NCBI GenBank assembly: GCA_947589035.1
Contig: CANPYZ010000005.1
Location: 1-64,000 of the forward strand
Source: an uncultured Clostridia bacterium
GTDB lineage: Bacteria; Bacillota; Clostridia; Oscillospirales; Ruminococcaceae
Length of the DNA stretch: 64,000 nt
Direction: 5' to 3'
A program made the translations under genes and the position numbers. Under the pieces are notes generated by a model. That model saw only the letters and a program-made list of their open reading frames with translations. It had not been told where the DNA came from and made no database searches. Below, one piece after another: positions 25,981 through 35,330 of the stretch (positions within the stretch are counted from its first letter, which is position 1; every line of letters begins with the position of its first letter).

Positions 25981-27699
25981 ATGCAGAAATTACTGAAATT
26001 TTTAAAGCCCTATAAACGAATATGCATTATTGCGCCGATATGTAAATTATCAGAAGCCATATTAGAATTGATTGTTCCGGTAATTATGGCAAGAATTATT
26101 GATATTGGCATAGCAAATCAAGATAAGGCATATATTTTCAAAATGTGTGGGTTAATTGTTTTCATGGGGATATGTGGGTTAAGTTTTGCGTTGACTTGTC
26201 AGTATTTAGCGGCAAAATGCGCATTCGGCTATGGAACGGATTTAAGAAAAGCCCTATATGAACATATTAACCAGTTATCCGAAACGGAAATTGACCGTTT
26301 AGGAACATCAACATTAATTAATCGAATAACGAATGATGTTACGGCTTCACAATCGGGGGTAAATATGTTTATCCGATTAGCGTCGAGAGCTCCATTTTTA
26401 GTGATTGGGGCAATTATTATGGTGCTGATACTTGATGTGAAATTAGCCTTAATTTTTCTGATTATTGCGCCAATAGTGGGGCTTTTGCTGTATTTTGTCA
26501 TGAGTCGGACAATACCGTTATATGCAGAAAATCAGAAAAAATTAGACATTATCGCAAGGCACACAGGAGAAAATTTAGACGGTGTCAGAGTAATACGGGC
26601 ATTTTCAAGGCAAAAACAAGAAACAGATATTTTCCGGAAAGAATGTGAAGATTTAGAAAAAAGCATGTTAATTGCAGGGAAAATTTCAGCTGTTTTGAAT
26701 CCGTTGACATTCATGGTAATGAATTTAGGAATTGTGGCGGTGTTATGGTTCGGCGGTGTGCATGTCAACACTGGAATGCTTAGTCAGGGAGATTTGACAG
26801 CATTCACAAATTATATGACACAAATTTTATTAGCGATGGTCGCTTTAGCGAATTTAATTGTGATTTTAACTAAAGCACAGGCATCTTCTTTACGAGTTGC
26901 AGAAATTTTAGAAACGGAAAGTTCCATGCAGGAAGGAAAAGAACCCGTAGAAGAAAATTTTTCAGAAGAAATTATTGCATTTGAAGGAGTAAGTTTTTCC
27001 TATGCGGGCGCAGGTGACAAGGCACTGGAAAACATTAGCTTTAACTTGAAAAAAGGTCAGACCTTAGGCATTATTGGCGGAACGGGTTCAGGGAAATCCA
27101 CGCTTGGAAGTTTAATTATTCGGAGTTATGATGCAACAGAAGGAGAAATTCGAATTTTCGGAAAAAATATTCAGCGTTATGCCTTAAAAGAATTAAGAAA
27201 AAAAATCGGTGTTGTTCCTCAGAAGGCAGTATTATTCACCGGAACGATACGGGAAAATTTACAGCTTGCTGATGAAGCGATTACAGAACCGGACATGTGG
27301 AAAGCGTTAAATATTGCGCAAGCGGAATTTGTGAAAAATTTGCAATACCAATTGAATACGCATTTAGTGCAGGGAGGGAAAAACCTTTCCGGAGGGCAGA
27401 AACAAAGATTGACGATTGCAAGAGCGTTAGCCGGAAAACCGGAAATTTTAATTTTAGATGACAGCATGAGTGCGTTAGACTATGCAACAGATGCGAAATT
27501 AAGAAAAGAACTGAATGAACAATGTCGGGAAATAACGAAAGTAATTATTTCGCAGAGGGCGACTTCTTTAATGAATGCAGATGTAATTCTTGTATTAGAT
27601 GAAGGAAAATGTGCAGGAATAGGAACGCATGAAGAATTATTAGAAAACTGTGAAATTTATCAGGAAATCTGGAATTCACAAATGCAGACAGGGGCGTGA
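25981..27699 (+). CDS. ABC exporter half-transporter, degenerate-site subunit
   Basis: 572 aa: six membrane helices (~15-300) then an ATPase domain. Walker A GGTGSGKST and signature LSGGQKQRLTIARAL are canonical, but Walker B ends ILILDDSMSALD (Asp in place of the catalytic Glu) and the switch His is Gln in IISQRATSL. This is the pattern of the degenerate partner in heterodimeric exporters such as TM287/288 and LmrCD. The partner gene follows after three bases. The likely role is export of a drug, peptide or lipid; the substrate is unknown. SD GGGAGG. Confidence 0.93.
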   Translation: MQKLLKFLKPYKRICIIAPICKLSEAILELIVPVIMARIIDIGIANQDKAYIFKMCGLIVFMGICGLSFALTCQYLAAKCAFGYGTDLRKALYEHINQLSETEIDRLGTSTLINRITNDVTASQSGVNMFIRLASRAPFLVIGAIIMVLILDVKLALIFLIIAPIVGLLLYFVMSRTIPLYAENQKKLDIIARHTGENLDGVRVIRAFSRQKQETDIFRKECEDLEKSMLIAGKISAVLNPLTFMVMNLGIVAVLWFGGVHVNTGMLSQGDLTAFTNYMTQILLAMVALANLIVILTKAQASSLRVAEILETESSMQEGKEPVEENFSEEIIAFEGVSFSYAGAGDKALENISFNLKKGQTLGIIGGTGSGKSTLGSLIIRSYDATEGEIRIFGKNIQRYALKELRKKIGVVPQKAVLFTGTIRENLQLADEAITEPDMWKALNIAQAEFVKNLQYQLNTHLVQGGKNLSGGQKQRLTIARALAGKPEILILDDSMSALDYATDAKLRKELNEQCREITKVIISQRATSLMNADVILVLDEGKCAGIGTHEELLENCEIYQEIWNSQMQTGA

Positions 27700-27702
27700 A
27701 CA

Positions 27703-29442
27703 ATGGGAAATACAATTATGCGGATTTTGCATTATTGCCGGGCATATTGGCATGATTTAATTTTAGCAATTATTTGCACGTTAATTGGGGTGTCATTGTC
27801 TTTAATTGTTCCGGTAATGATTGGGGAAGCGGTAGATTACGCTGTAGGAGTCAATCAAGTAGATTTTGCAGGATTAGGGAAAATTGTTTTCGTTTTAGGG
27901 ATAATGATTTTCATTAGTACAGGATTTCAATTTTTATCGGGGTTGTTAATCAATCGTTTAGCATTTGGAACAGTAAAAGATTTACGTTCAGAATTAACCG
28001 CAAAACTTGAAAATATGCCTGTTTCCTACATTGACGGTCATGCAAGGGGGGATATTATGGCGAGGGTTATTTCTGATATTGAAATTTTATCAGACGGCTT
28101 ATTGCAAGGATTTGCGCAATTATTCACGGGAATTGTGACGATTATCGGAACTTTAGTATTTATGTTGACAATAAATGTAAAAATTACGTTAATTGTTGTG
28201 CTAATGACACCGCTGTCATTGATTGCCGCAGCGAAAATTACTGCTTTATCCCATAATGCATTTCAGAAACAGTCTGAATTAAGGGGAAATATTGGCGCAT
28301 TAACAGAAGAATTAGTTGGCAGTCAGAAATTAGTAAAAGCATTTGCCTATGAAGAACGGGCGGAAAAACGTTTTTCTGTGTTGAATGAACAATTAGGGGA
28401 AGCCGGACTGAAAGCAACATTTTTTTCGTCAATCAGTAATCCCTTAACAAGATTTATTAACGGGTTAATTTATGCAGCAGTGGGAACCGTTGGTGCATTA
28501 GGGGCAATTGGCGTTCTTCCGTGGGTAGGAAAAATGACAGTCGGCAGTTTAGCGAGTTTCTTAGCTTTTTCGAATCAGTACACAAAACCGTTTAATGAAA
28601 TTTCCGGCGTAATTGCAGAATTGCAAAATGCGGTTTCCTGTGCGCAAAGAGTGTTTGAAGTGCTTGATGCGGAATCTGAACCGGACGACAGCCAGAAAGA
28701 AACATTACTTTCCTGTAATGGAAATTTAGCATTTGAACAAGTGGAATTTTCCTATTTACCGGAAAAGCCTTTAATTCAGCAATTCAGCATGGAAGCCCAC
28801 AAGGGGCAAAAAATTGCCATTGTCGGAACAACGGGCTGCGGAAAGTCAACGATTATCAATTTAATTTTAAGATTTTACGAAATTCACAGCGGGAAAATTT
28901 CCATTGACGGAAGAAGCACGAAAGAATTTACCCGTGACAGCCTGAGAAAACAATTCGGAATGGTTTTGCAGGAAACGTGGATTTTCACCGGAACGGCAGC
29001 GGAAAATATTGCTTACGGCAAGCCAGACGCTACACGGGAAGAAATTATTCAAGCGGCAAAAGCTGCCTATGCGGACGGCTTTATTCGGAGACTGCCAAAT
29101 GGCTATGATACAGTAATTTCGGAACAATCCGGATTATCACAGGGGCAGAAACAATTATTATGCATTGCCCGAATCATGTTGACGAATCCCCCGATGTTAA
29201 TTTTAGACGAGGCAACCAGCAGTATTGACTTAAGAACAGAACACAGAATACAAAGAGCATTTGAAAAGTTAATGCAGGGGAAAACCAGTTTTGTTATAGC
29301 GCACAGATTATCGACAATTCAAAATGCAGATTTAATTCTTGTGATGAAAGACGGGAATGTCATTGAACAGGGAACGCATAATTCTTTAATGAAAGAAAAC
29401 GGCTTTTATGCGGAATTATATCAAAGTCAATTTGCCGGATAG
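27703..29442 (+). CDS. ABC exporter half-transporter, catalytic-site subunit
   Basis: 579 aa, six membrane helices plus ATPase. Walker A GTTGCGKST, Walker B MLILDEATSSID with the catalytic Glu, and switch His in VIAHRLSTI are canonical, while the signature reads LSQGQKQLL instead of LSGGQ. Combined with the upstream subunit, exactly one composite ATP site is complete (this protein's Walker motifs with the partner's LSGGQ) and one is doubly degenerate. That asymmetry is diagnostic of a heterodimeric exporter. Confidence 0.93.
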   Translation: MGNTIMRILHYCRAYWHDLILAIICTLIGVSLSLIVPVMIGEAVDYAVGVNQVDFAGLGKIVFVLGIMIFISTGFQFLSGLLINRLAFGTVKDLRSELTAKLENMPVSYIDGHARGDIMARVISDIEILSDGLLQGFAQLFTGIVTIIGTLVFMLTINVKITLIVVLMTPLSLIAAAKITALSHNAFQKQSELRGNIGALTEELVGSQKLVKAFAYEERAEKRFSVLNEQLGEAGLKATFFSSISNPLTRFINGLIYAAVGTVGALGAIGVLPWVGKMTVGSLASFLAFSNQYTKPFNEISGVIAELQNAVSCAQRVFEVLDAESEPDDSQKETLLSCNGNLAFEQVEFSYLPEKPLIQQFSMEAHKGQKIAIVGTTGCGKSTIINLILRFYEIHSGKISIDGRSTKEFTRDSLRKQFGMVLQETWIFTGTAAENIAYGKPDATREEIIQAAKAAYADGFIRRLPNGYDTVISEQSGLSQGQKQLLCIARIMLTNPPMLILDEATSSIDLRTEHRIQRAFEKLMQGKTSFVIAHRLSTIQNADLILVMKDGNVIEQGTHNSLMKENGFYAELYQSQFAG

Positions 29443-29465
29443 CGAGATTTTCACAGTGAAGAAAC

Positions 29466-29494
29466 TTGACAATTATGGTGTATTATGGTATAAT
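29466..29494 (+). promoter_or_regulatory. promoter of the DUF3267-like gene
   Basis: TTGACA, a 17-base spacer, TATAAT, with an extended TGG before the -10. It begins 24 bases after the exporter stop codon. Confidence 0.85.
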
Positions 29495-29521
29495 TTTAAC
29501 AGAATGACAGGAGGCAGCATA

Positions 29522-30085
29522 ATGAAAATAATATATAAAGGTAAGTACAACGGCGATTCGGAAACTATCCCACATCATGACCCTATGCCTAATGCTAAGC
29601 GTTTTGATGAAATTTCAGATGTCAGAAAATTTGGCATAATTATGAATGGGTTAGCTATTATTGTCGCAGCTTTCATGTTTTTGATGATGACAATGATTTC
29701 AGGAATAAAATCTTTTGACATTAACGGAAGTATTCTGGCTATGCTGTCCTTACTCCCTCACGAGCTTTTTCATGCTTGCTGTTTTAAAAAGGAAGTATAT
29801 TTATATGCAGACCTTAAAAGCGGCTTATTATTTGTTACCGGACCGGAAACAATGAGCAAAGCTCGTGCAATCATCATGAATTTACTTCCTAATATTATTT
29901 TTGGTTTTCTGCCGTTTACATTGTATTTAATCAATCATCATTTTACCCTTTTAGGCTCAATGAGTGTTTTTACAATTGGCATGGGCTTAGGGGATTATTA
30001 CAATGTAATTAATATAATAAAGCAAATGCCGAAGGGAGCAAGAACATATATGTATAAAACCGCATCATATTGGTATTTGCCGTAA
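29522..30085 (+). CDS. DUF3267-like membrane zincin
   Basis: 187 aa. The start ATG at 29522 has AGGAGG upstream. About four membrane helices. The second ends in LLPHELFHACCF, an HExxH motif at the membrane face, and the order (helix, HExxH, short beta hairpin VYLYADLKSGLLFVTG, GP, helices) matches DUF3267, described as putative zincin peptidases related to site-2-type enzymes. The substrate is unknown. It is transcribed from its own promoter and not coupled to the exporter. Codon use has fewer CCGGAA blocks than its neighbours, which could mean more recent arrival, but the gene is short. Confidence 0.75.
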   Translation: MKIIYKGKYNGDSETIPHHDPMPNAKRFDEISDVRKFGIIMNGLAIIVAAFMFLMMTMISGIKSFDINGSILAMLSLLPHELFHACCFKKEVYLYADLKSGLLFVTGPETMSKARAIIMNLLPNIIFGFLPFTLYLINHHFTLLGSMSVFTIGMGLGDYYNVINIIKQMPKGARTYMYKTASYWYLP

Positions 30086-30141
30086 TAAAAGCGTTTTCAG
30101 CCGTGCCGAATAAACAAGAAATTTCATTCTGAAAAAACTGG

Positions 30142-30170
30142 TTGACGAAATCGTGCAAATATGGTATAAT
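30142..30170 (+). promoter_or_regulatory. promoter upstream of the 106-aa membrane protein
   Basis: TTGACG, a 17-base spacer, TATAAT, with extended TGG. Confidence 0.85.
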
Positions 30171-30215
30171 AGGAATGATATGAAAATTATTTCACAAAGG
30201 AGATTTTTAGAAATT

Positions 30216-30536
30216 ATGGAAGCAATAAGCAATTCACTATTTCCGATTAAAATGGGAATGCATGTTTTTTTAGGATTATTGGCGTTATTGGTATTTGGGT
30301 TACAGTTTATTCGATACCGGAAATGGCATTATTTAGTTTTAGCGATAGCGTTTCCCTGTACGCTTTTGCCGTATTTAGTAGACAGTATGTCATTTTTCTA
30401 CGGGTTAGGGGTAGGAGAATTTGCAGCGTTAATTTTATCTTTCGTGCTGTCCTGCACAATAGACAAAACGAAAGACCCCGAACCGGAAACGGAAAACGCT
30501 GAAAATCTTGAAAAAACTGAGGAGAATGTTTCATGA
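30216..30536 (+). CDS. small membrane protein of unknown function
   Basis: 106 aa with three predicted membrane helices (~15-30, ~38-55, ~62-80) and an acidic C-terminal tail (KDPEPETENAENLEKTEE). The start ATG at 30216 has AAAGGAGA 13 bases upstream, rather far. The end overlaps the next gene by 4 bases (ATGA), so it is coupled to the 2-hydroxyacid dehydrogenase. I do not recognise the family. Confidence 0.7.
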   Translation: MEAISNSLFPIKMGMHVFLGLLALLVFGLQFIRYRKWHYLVLAIAFPCTLLPYLVDSMSFFYGLGVGEFAALILSFVLSCTIDKTKDPEPETENAENLEKTEENVS

Positions 30537-31495
30537 AGATTGTCATTCCGGACGGGGATACGCTTGCCTTGCCTGAAATGCAAAAGCATATTCAGGAAAT
30601 TTTCTCTTCTTACGGGGAAGTTTACTGTAACGGCACAACGAAACCGGAAGAAGTGGCGAAAAAAATTGGTAATGCGGAAGTAGTCCTCTGCAACAAAACG
30701 CCGATTACCCGTGAAGTGATTCAGCAATGCCCGAAACTTCAATATATTGGATTATTTGCGACAGGGTATAATAATATTGATCTTCCGGCGGCTTCAGAAA
30801 GGGGAATTGTTGTTTGTAATGCCGGAGACTATTCAACACATGCAGTTGTACAGCATACATTTGCATTATTGTTTTGTCTTGCCGGAAATATAGCAAAATA
30901 TCATACCGCAGTAAAAGCAGGCGAATGGGAAAAAAGCCCGGTATTTTCTTATTTTCCGTATCCGGTGCATGAATTGTATCAGAAAATTTTCGGCGTGATT
31001 GGTTACGGGAGTATCGGAAAGAATGTAGCGAAAGCAGCAGATGCATTCGGAATGCGAGTGCTTGTGCATACACGGACTGAACCGAAAAATTGCCCGTTTC
31101 CGGTTGTGACACGGGAAGAAATTTTCCGGAAATCGGACATATTAAGCATTCACTGCCCATTGACGGAACAAACAGCGGAATTGATTTGCAGGGAAACGCT
31201 TGCGTTAATGAAACCTACAGCGTATTTAATCAATACAGCACGAGGTGGAATTGTGAACGAAAAAGATTTAGCGGAAGCCCTGAATGAAAAACGCCTTGCC
31301 GGTGCAGGGCTTGATGTTCTTGTTCATGAACCAATGTCACCGGACACACCATTGAAAACGGCGGAGAATTGTTTAATTACGCCGCATATTGCATGGTCAG
31401 CTGTGGAAACCCGGGAAAGGTTATTGCAAATTGCGGAAAAGAATTTATCTTCATATTTAGCCGGAAAGCCTTGCAATCAGGTGAACGCAATCTAA
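30533..31495 (+). CDS. D-2-hydroxyacid dehydrogenase (NAD)
   Basis: 320 aa. A complete member of the glycerate/hydroxypyruvate reductase group. The NAD Rossmann motif is GVIGYGSIGKNVAKAA. The catalytic Arg is in NTARGGIVNE, the Glu in LVHEPMSPDTPL and the His in TPHIAWSA. It reduces a 2-keto acid to a D-2-hydroxy acid; hydroxypyruvate or a similar small keto acid is likely, but the exact substrate cannot be read. It is co-translated with the small membrane protein upstream and lies 19 bases before proB. Confidence 0.9.
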   Translation: MKIVIPDGDTLALPEMQKHIQEIFSSYGEVYCNGTTKPEEVAKKIGNAEVVLCNKTPITREVIQQCPKLQYIGLFATGYNNIDLPAASERGIVVCNAGDYSTHAVVQHTFALLFCLAGNIAKYHTAVKAGEWEKSPVFSYFPYPVHELYQKIFGVIGYGSIGKNVAKAADAFGMRVLVHTRTEPKNCPFPVVTREEIFRKSDILSIHCPLTEQTAELICRETLALMKPTAYLINTARGGIVNEKDLAEALNEKRLAGAGLDVLVHEPMSPDTPLKTAENCLITPHIAWSAVETRERLLQIAEKNLSSYLAGKPCNQVNAI

Positions 31496-31514
31496 AAGAA
31501 AGGTAAATAATTTT

Positions 31515-32312
31515 ATGATTGATTTAAGAAATAAAAAGCGTATAGTCATTAAATTAGGGACATCTACATTAGCGCACAAAACAGGAAAATTAAACATTCG
31601 CCGAATGACGAATTTAACCAGAGTACTGGCAGATTTGCAAAACGCCGGACATGAATTAATATTAGTTTCTTCCGGTGCAGTGGGTTTAGGTGTAGGAAAA
31701 TTAAATTTGAAATCTAAACCGAAAGACACGCCTTCCAAACAGGCAGCAGCAGCAGTTGGACAATGTGAATTAATGCATATTTATGATGAAATGTTTTCAA
31801 AATATAGCATTACAGTTGCGCAGATTCTGTTGACGAAAACAATTATTAGCTCGCCGGAAAGAATTGACAATGTACGCAATGCCATTGACGCATTAGCGGA
31901 AATGGGTGTTATTCCAATAGTAAACGAAAATGACACAGTTGCTATTGATGAATTGGAATTAGAAATCGGTGAAAATGATTCACTTTCCGCTATAGTAGCA
32001 TCAATTGCCGGAGCAGAAGCGTTAATTATTTTATCAGATATTGACGGATTATATTCACAAGACCCCCACGAAAACCCCGATGTAGAAAAAATTTCCGTTG
32101 TTAAAGAAATTGATGAACATATTGAATCCATTGCCGGAGGGGCAGGAAGTAAATTAGGTTCAGGTGGCATGGCAACGAAAATCAATGCGGCGAAAATTGC
32201 CACTACTGCCGGAGTAGACATGCTGATTATGAACGGCAGGAATCCGGAAGATTTATACAAGTTATTTGACGGTGAGGAAATCGGAACATATTTCCCCGCA
32301 GTGAACGCATGA
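31515..32312 (+). CDS. proB: glutamate 5-kinase, short form
   Basis: 265 aa. The first step of proline synthesis: ATP-dependent phosphorylation of glutamate. Seen: VIKLGTSTLAH, VSSGAVGLGVG, NENDTVAIDELE, LSDIDGLYSQDP and KLGSGGMATKINAA. It lacks the C-terminal PUA domain of E. coli ProB, as do many Clostridial forms. It is followed by proA after 16 bases. proC was not found in the window. Confidence 0.95.
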   Translation: MIDLRNKKRIVIKLGTSTLAHKTGKLNIRRMTNLTRVLADLQNAGHELILVSSGAVGLGVGKLNLKSKPKDTPSKQAAAAVGQCELMHIYDEMFSKYSITVAQILLTKTIISSPERIDNVRNAIDALAEMGVIPIVNENDTVAIDELELEIGENDSLSAIVASIAGAEALIILSDIDGLYSQDPHENPDVEKISVVKEIDEHIESIAGGAGSKLGSGGMATKINAAKIATTAGVDMLIMNGRNPEDLYKLFDGEEIGTYFPAVNA

Positions 32313-32328
32313 AAGGAGAATTTTTGAC

Positions 32329-33579
32329 ATGAATTATATGGAAGAACTCGGACAGAAAGCTAAACAAGCAAGTTATCTCATTGCAGGTGCAGGAACAGTT
32401 CAGAAAAATAAAGCTTTACAGGCAATTTCAGAAGCTTTAATTCAGCATACGGAACAAATTTTACAAGCGAATCAGAAAGATATGCAGAATGCAGTGGAAA
32501 ATCAAATGACTTCTGCTATGCAGGACAGATTGAAATTAACTTCTGAACGGATTAACGCCATTGCTAATGCTGTATTGAAAGTAGTTGCTTTAGATGACCC
32601 GATAGGGGAAGAAATAAAAGGCTGGCTCCGTCCGAACGGGTTAAGAATCCGTCAGGTTCGTGTGCCATTAGGGGTAATTGGCATTATTTTCGAATCCCGT
32701 CCGAATGTTACAGTAGATGCGGCAGTACTTTGTTTAAAGGCAGGGAATGCGGTAATTTTAAGAGGAGGAAAAGAGGCTTTCCATTCAAATCAGTGTTTAG
32801 TGCATGTCATGCAGGAAGCATTGAAAAGCGTAGGACTTCCGGCAGATTTAGTTCAGCTTGTGGAAAAAACAGACAGAGAAACAGCAGCGGAAATGATGCG
32901 CCTGAATGGCTATTTAGATGTATTAATTCCCAGAGGGGGAGCAGGATTGATTCAGGCAGTTGTGAAACAGGCAACCGTCCCCGTAATTGAAACAGGTGCA
33001 GGAAATTGTCATGTATACATTGATGCAACGGCAGAATTAGAAATGGCAGTCAGCATAGCAGACAACGCTAAAACGCAAAGACCGTCTGTTTGCAATGCAA
33101 TTGAAACGCTTTTAGTTCATCGGGAAATTGCGAATGTTTTTCTTCCGGAAATCAAAAAAGCCTTTGACCAGCATAAAGTAATTATTCATGGCTGTGCAGA
33201 AACGGCTGAAATTTTAGGCGATTGTGTAATTCCGGCAACGGAAGAAGATTATTACAAAGAATATGGCAATTATGAAATTGCTATTCGTGTAGTAAATTCC
33301 GTGGAAGAAGCGGTTGAACATATTCAGAAATACAGCACAAATCATTCAGAATCAATTGTTACGCAGAATATGCAGAATGCGGAATATTTTCTGAATCATG
33401 TTAATTCAGCAGCAGTATATGTAAACGCTTCAACGAGATTTACAGACGGGGAAGAATTTGGATTCGGTGCGGAAATCGGCATTTCCACGCAAAAACTTCA
33501 TGCAAGAGGACCAATGGGGTTATTAGCCTTAACAACGACACAATACAGAATTACAGGCAACGGACAAATCAGAGGTTGA
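32329..33579 (+). CDS. proA: gamma-glutamyl phosphate reductase
   Basis: 416 aa. It reduces gamma-glutamyl phosphate to glutamate 5-semialdehyde with NADPH. Seen: RVPLGVIGIIFESRPNVT, AVILRGGKEAFHSN, VIETGAGNCHVYID, and the catalytic Cys in KTQRPSVCNAIETLLV. GAAAGGAG lies upstream. Second gene of proB-proA; its last bases hold the SD of the next gene. Confidence 0.97.
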   Translation: MNYMEELGQKAKQASYLIAGAGTVQKNKALQAISEALIQHTEQILQANQKDMQNAVENQMTSAMQDRLKLTSERINAIANAVLKVVALDDPIGEEIKGWLRPNGLRIRQVRVPLGVIGIIFESRPNVTVDAAVLCLKAGNAVILRGGKEAFHSNQCLVHVMQEALKSVGLPADLVQLVEKTDRETAAEMMRLNGYLDVLIPRGGAGLIQAVVKQATVPVIETGAGNCHVYIDATAELEMAVSIADNAKTQRPSVCNAIETLLVHREIANVFLPEIKKAFDQHKVIIHGCAETAEILGDCVIPATEEDYYKEYGNYEIAIRVVNSVEEAVEHIQKYSTNHSESIVTQNMQNAEYFLNHVNSAAVYVNASTRFTDGEEFGFGAEIGISTQKLHARGPMGLLALTTTQYRITGNGQIRG

Positions 33580-33584
33580 AAAAA

Positions 33585-35330
33585 ATGGAACGGGAAATTC
33601 ATGATTTACTGAATCATCTTGTAGACGATTCAGAACGCCTTTCAGAACCTCAGGTGAATGTCAGTGAAGCCTCACGGAAAAAAGTAGATGCCATAGTAGA
33701 AAAAATGAATCAGGAAGAGGGGGTAAATTCCAAAATGCCAAAGCCAGTTTACAGTAAACCGCCGTCCCGAAAACGCCCGCCAGTGCAGAAACCAGAACCA
33801 GTAAGCCATTTTTCGGAAGAGCCGTCACAAAATCCGGTAGTTCGAATGCATGACCGGTTACTTGAAGATGCACTGCCAGAGCCGGACATTGACCGGAAAC
33901 CCACACCGAAACCGGAAGTGGTTAAACCTAAGAGAAAAGCCCGGAAAATTAAAGCCTCAGCGAATCAGCCGAAAAGGGAATTTCGGGTAGAAATAGCGGA
34001 AGAATTACCGCCGGACATACCTCGTGACACGACAATAGCCGACAGAATAAAGAAAGAGCAATTAGAAAAAGTACTTGCTGCCACACCACCGAAAACGGCT
34101 GAACAAATTCGGCGTGAAGAAATTCGCCGGCGTGCGAAAGAAATTAAAAAGCAAATTGTCATTCAGGAAGAGCAATTAAAAGCGGAGCAGGAGAAAGAAG
34201 CCTTGCAGGAACCGGAAGAATTTATTCCAGAATGGGAAGATGCATTAACAGAATTATCTGAAGAAACGGAAACGGAACATTCTGAACAGCTGAAATTTTT
34301 GCAGGAGCAGGAAGAAACAGAACCGCCGGCATTATCGGAAATACCAGAAATACCGGAAATTTCGGCAGAAGATACCGGATTACGGAAAATTTCGGAACAA
34401 TTAAGTGATGTTGTATTAGATGAAGCACCGAAACCGAAAAAGAAAAAGCGGAAGAGAGTGCAGAAGAAAGTGGCAGCTGTTTCCACAGAAAAAGCAATTC
34501 CGGAAGAAGTGAAAGAACCGGAAAAGCCTGTTGAACCAGAAAAACCCGTTGAACCGGAAAAATTAGCAACAGAAGAAGTTCCACCCAAAAAGAAGAAGAA
34601 AAAACCTGCTGAACCGGAAAAACCGGCAACAGAGGAAATTCCCCCTAAAAAGAAGAAAAAGCCCATTGAACCGGAAAAACCAGCAACAGAGGAAGTTCCA
34701 CCTAAAAAGAAAAAGAAAAAGCCTGTTGAACCAGAAAAGCCAGCAACAGAGGAAGTTCCACCTAAAAAGAAAAAGAAAAAACCTGCTGAACCGGAAAAAC
34801 CAGCGACAGAAGAAGTTCCACCTAAAAAGAAGAAAAAACCCGTTGAACCAGAAAAACCAGCAACAGAAGAAGTTCCACCTAAAAAGAAGAAAAAACCTGC
34901 TGAACCGGAAAAACCAGCGACAGAAGAAACTTCACCCAAAAAGAAAAAGAAAAAGCCCGTTGAACCGGAAGAAACCATTCCGGAAGAAGAACCCGAACAA
35001 GAAACGGAAACTACAGAAGAACCTAAAGAAAAAACAGGATTTTTCAAGAAAGTGGCAAATTTTTTTGAAAAAATTCTCTATGTAGAAGAAGATGAAGATG
35101 ACGAGGAAGAAGAGGAAGAAGAACAGGAAGAAGAAGTTTCTTCTGTTCCGGAAGAAGTCACAGAAGTGCATTTAGAAACAAAAATTGCTGAAGAAAAAGC
35201 TCCTGCTTTAGATTTTGTGCCGACAGCGACAGTAGAATCCGTTTCCAAACCGGCGAAAAAACCTGTTTCCAAAAAGAAATCTCCTGCGCCTAAGAAAAAA
35301 TCTGCATCAAAACGGAAGGAGAATAAGTAA
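33585..35330 (+). CDS. charged low-complexity repeat protein, unknown function
   Basis: 581 aa. The start is ATG at 33585, nine bases after AGAGG; a TTG at 33576 touches the SD and is rejected. No signal peptide and no membrane helix, so cytosolic. Residues ~1-15 (EREIHDLLNHLVDDSE) and ~120-200 are predicted helical. Residues ~321-457 are seven tandem 19-20-residue repeats of type PVEPEKPATEEVPPKKKKK. A nearly all-acidic block of about 15 residues (~505-520) and a Lys/Ser/Pro-rich basic tail follow. The alternating basic, acidic and basic blocks suggest binding to nucleic acid or ribosomes, but that is inference. It is flanked by proA (5-base gap) and tyrA (TAATG overlap), so it is expressed with amino-acid enzymes. 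Confidence 0.75.
   Translation: MEREIHDLLNHLVDDSERLSEPQVNVSEASRKKVDAIVEKMNQEEGVNSKMPKPVYSKPPSRKRPPVQKPEPVSHFSEEPSQNPVVRMHDRLLEDALPEPDIDRKPTPKPEVVKPKRKARKIKASANQPKREFRVEIAEELPPDIPRDTTIADRIKKEQLEKVLAATPPKTAEQIRREEIRRRAKEIKKQIVIQEEQLKAEQEKEALQEPEEFIPEWEDALTELSEETETEHSEQLKFLQEQEETEPPALSEIPEIPEISAEDTGLRKISEQLSDVVLDEAPKPKKKKRKRVQKKVAAVSTEKAIPEEVKEPEKPVEPEKPVEPEKLATEEVPPKKKKKKPAEPEKPATEEIPPKKKKKPIEPEKPATEEVPPKKKKKKPVEPEKPATEEVPPKKKKKKPAEPEKPATEEVPPKKKKKPVEPEKPATEEVPPKKKKKPAEPEKPATEETSPKKKKKKPVEPEETIPEEEPEQETETTEEPKEKTGFFKKVANFFEKILYVEEDEDDEEEEEEEQEEEVSSVPEEVTEVHLETKIAEEKAPALDFVPTATVESVSKPAKKPVSKKKSPAPKKKSASKRKENK
34545..34955 (+). repeat. 57-60 bp coding minisatellite
   Basis: Seven tandem units encode P-(V/A/I)-EPEKPATEEVPP followed by 5 or 6 Lys. 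Unit length varies only by one Lys codon, which suggests slippage within the A-rich tract. Confidence 0.9.

Noticed and set aside
29443..30216. Horizontal island around the zincin and small membrane protein
   Set aside because: Slightly different word use, but no mobility gene, repeat or tRNA boundary; each gene has ordinary promoters of the host type.
34163..35047. Long minus-strand open frame over the repeat protein, rich in Phe, Gly and Ser
   Set aside because: It is the antisense of the PEKP-KKKKK repeat; reversed Lys and Pro codons read as Phe and Gly. No SD or promoter is present.
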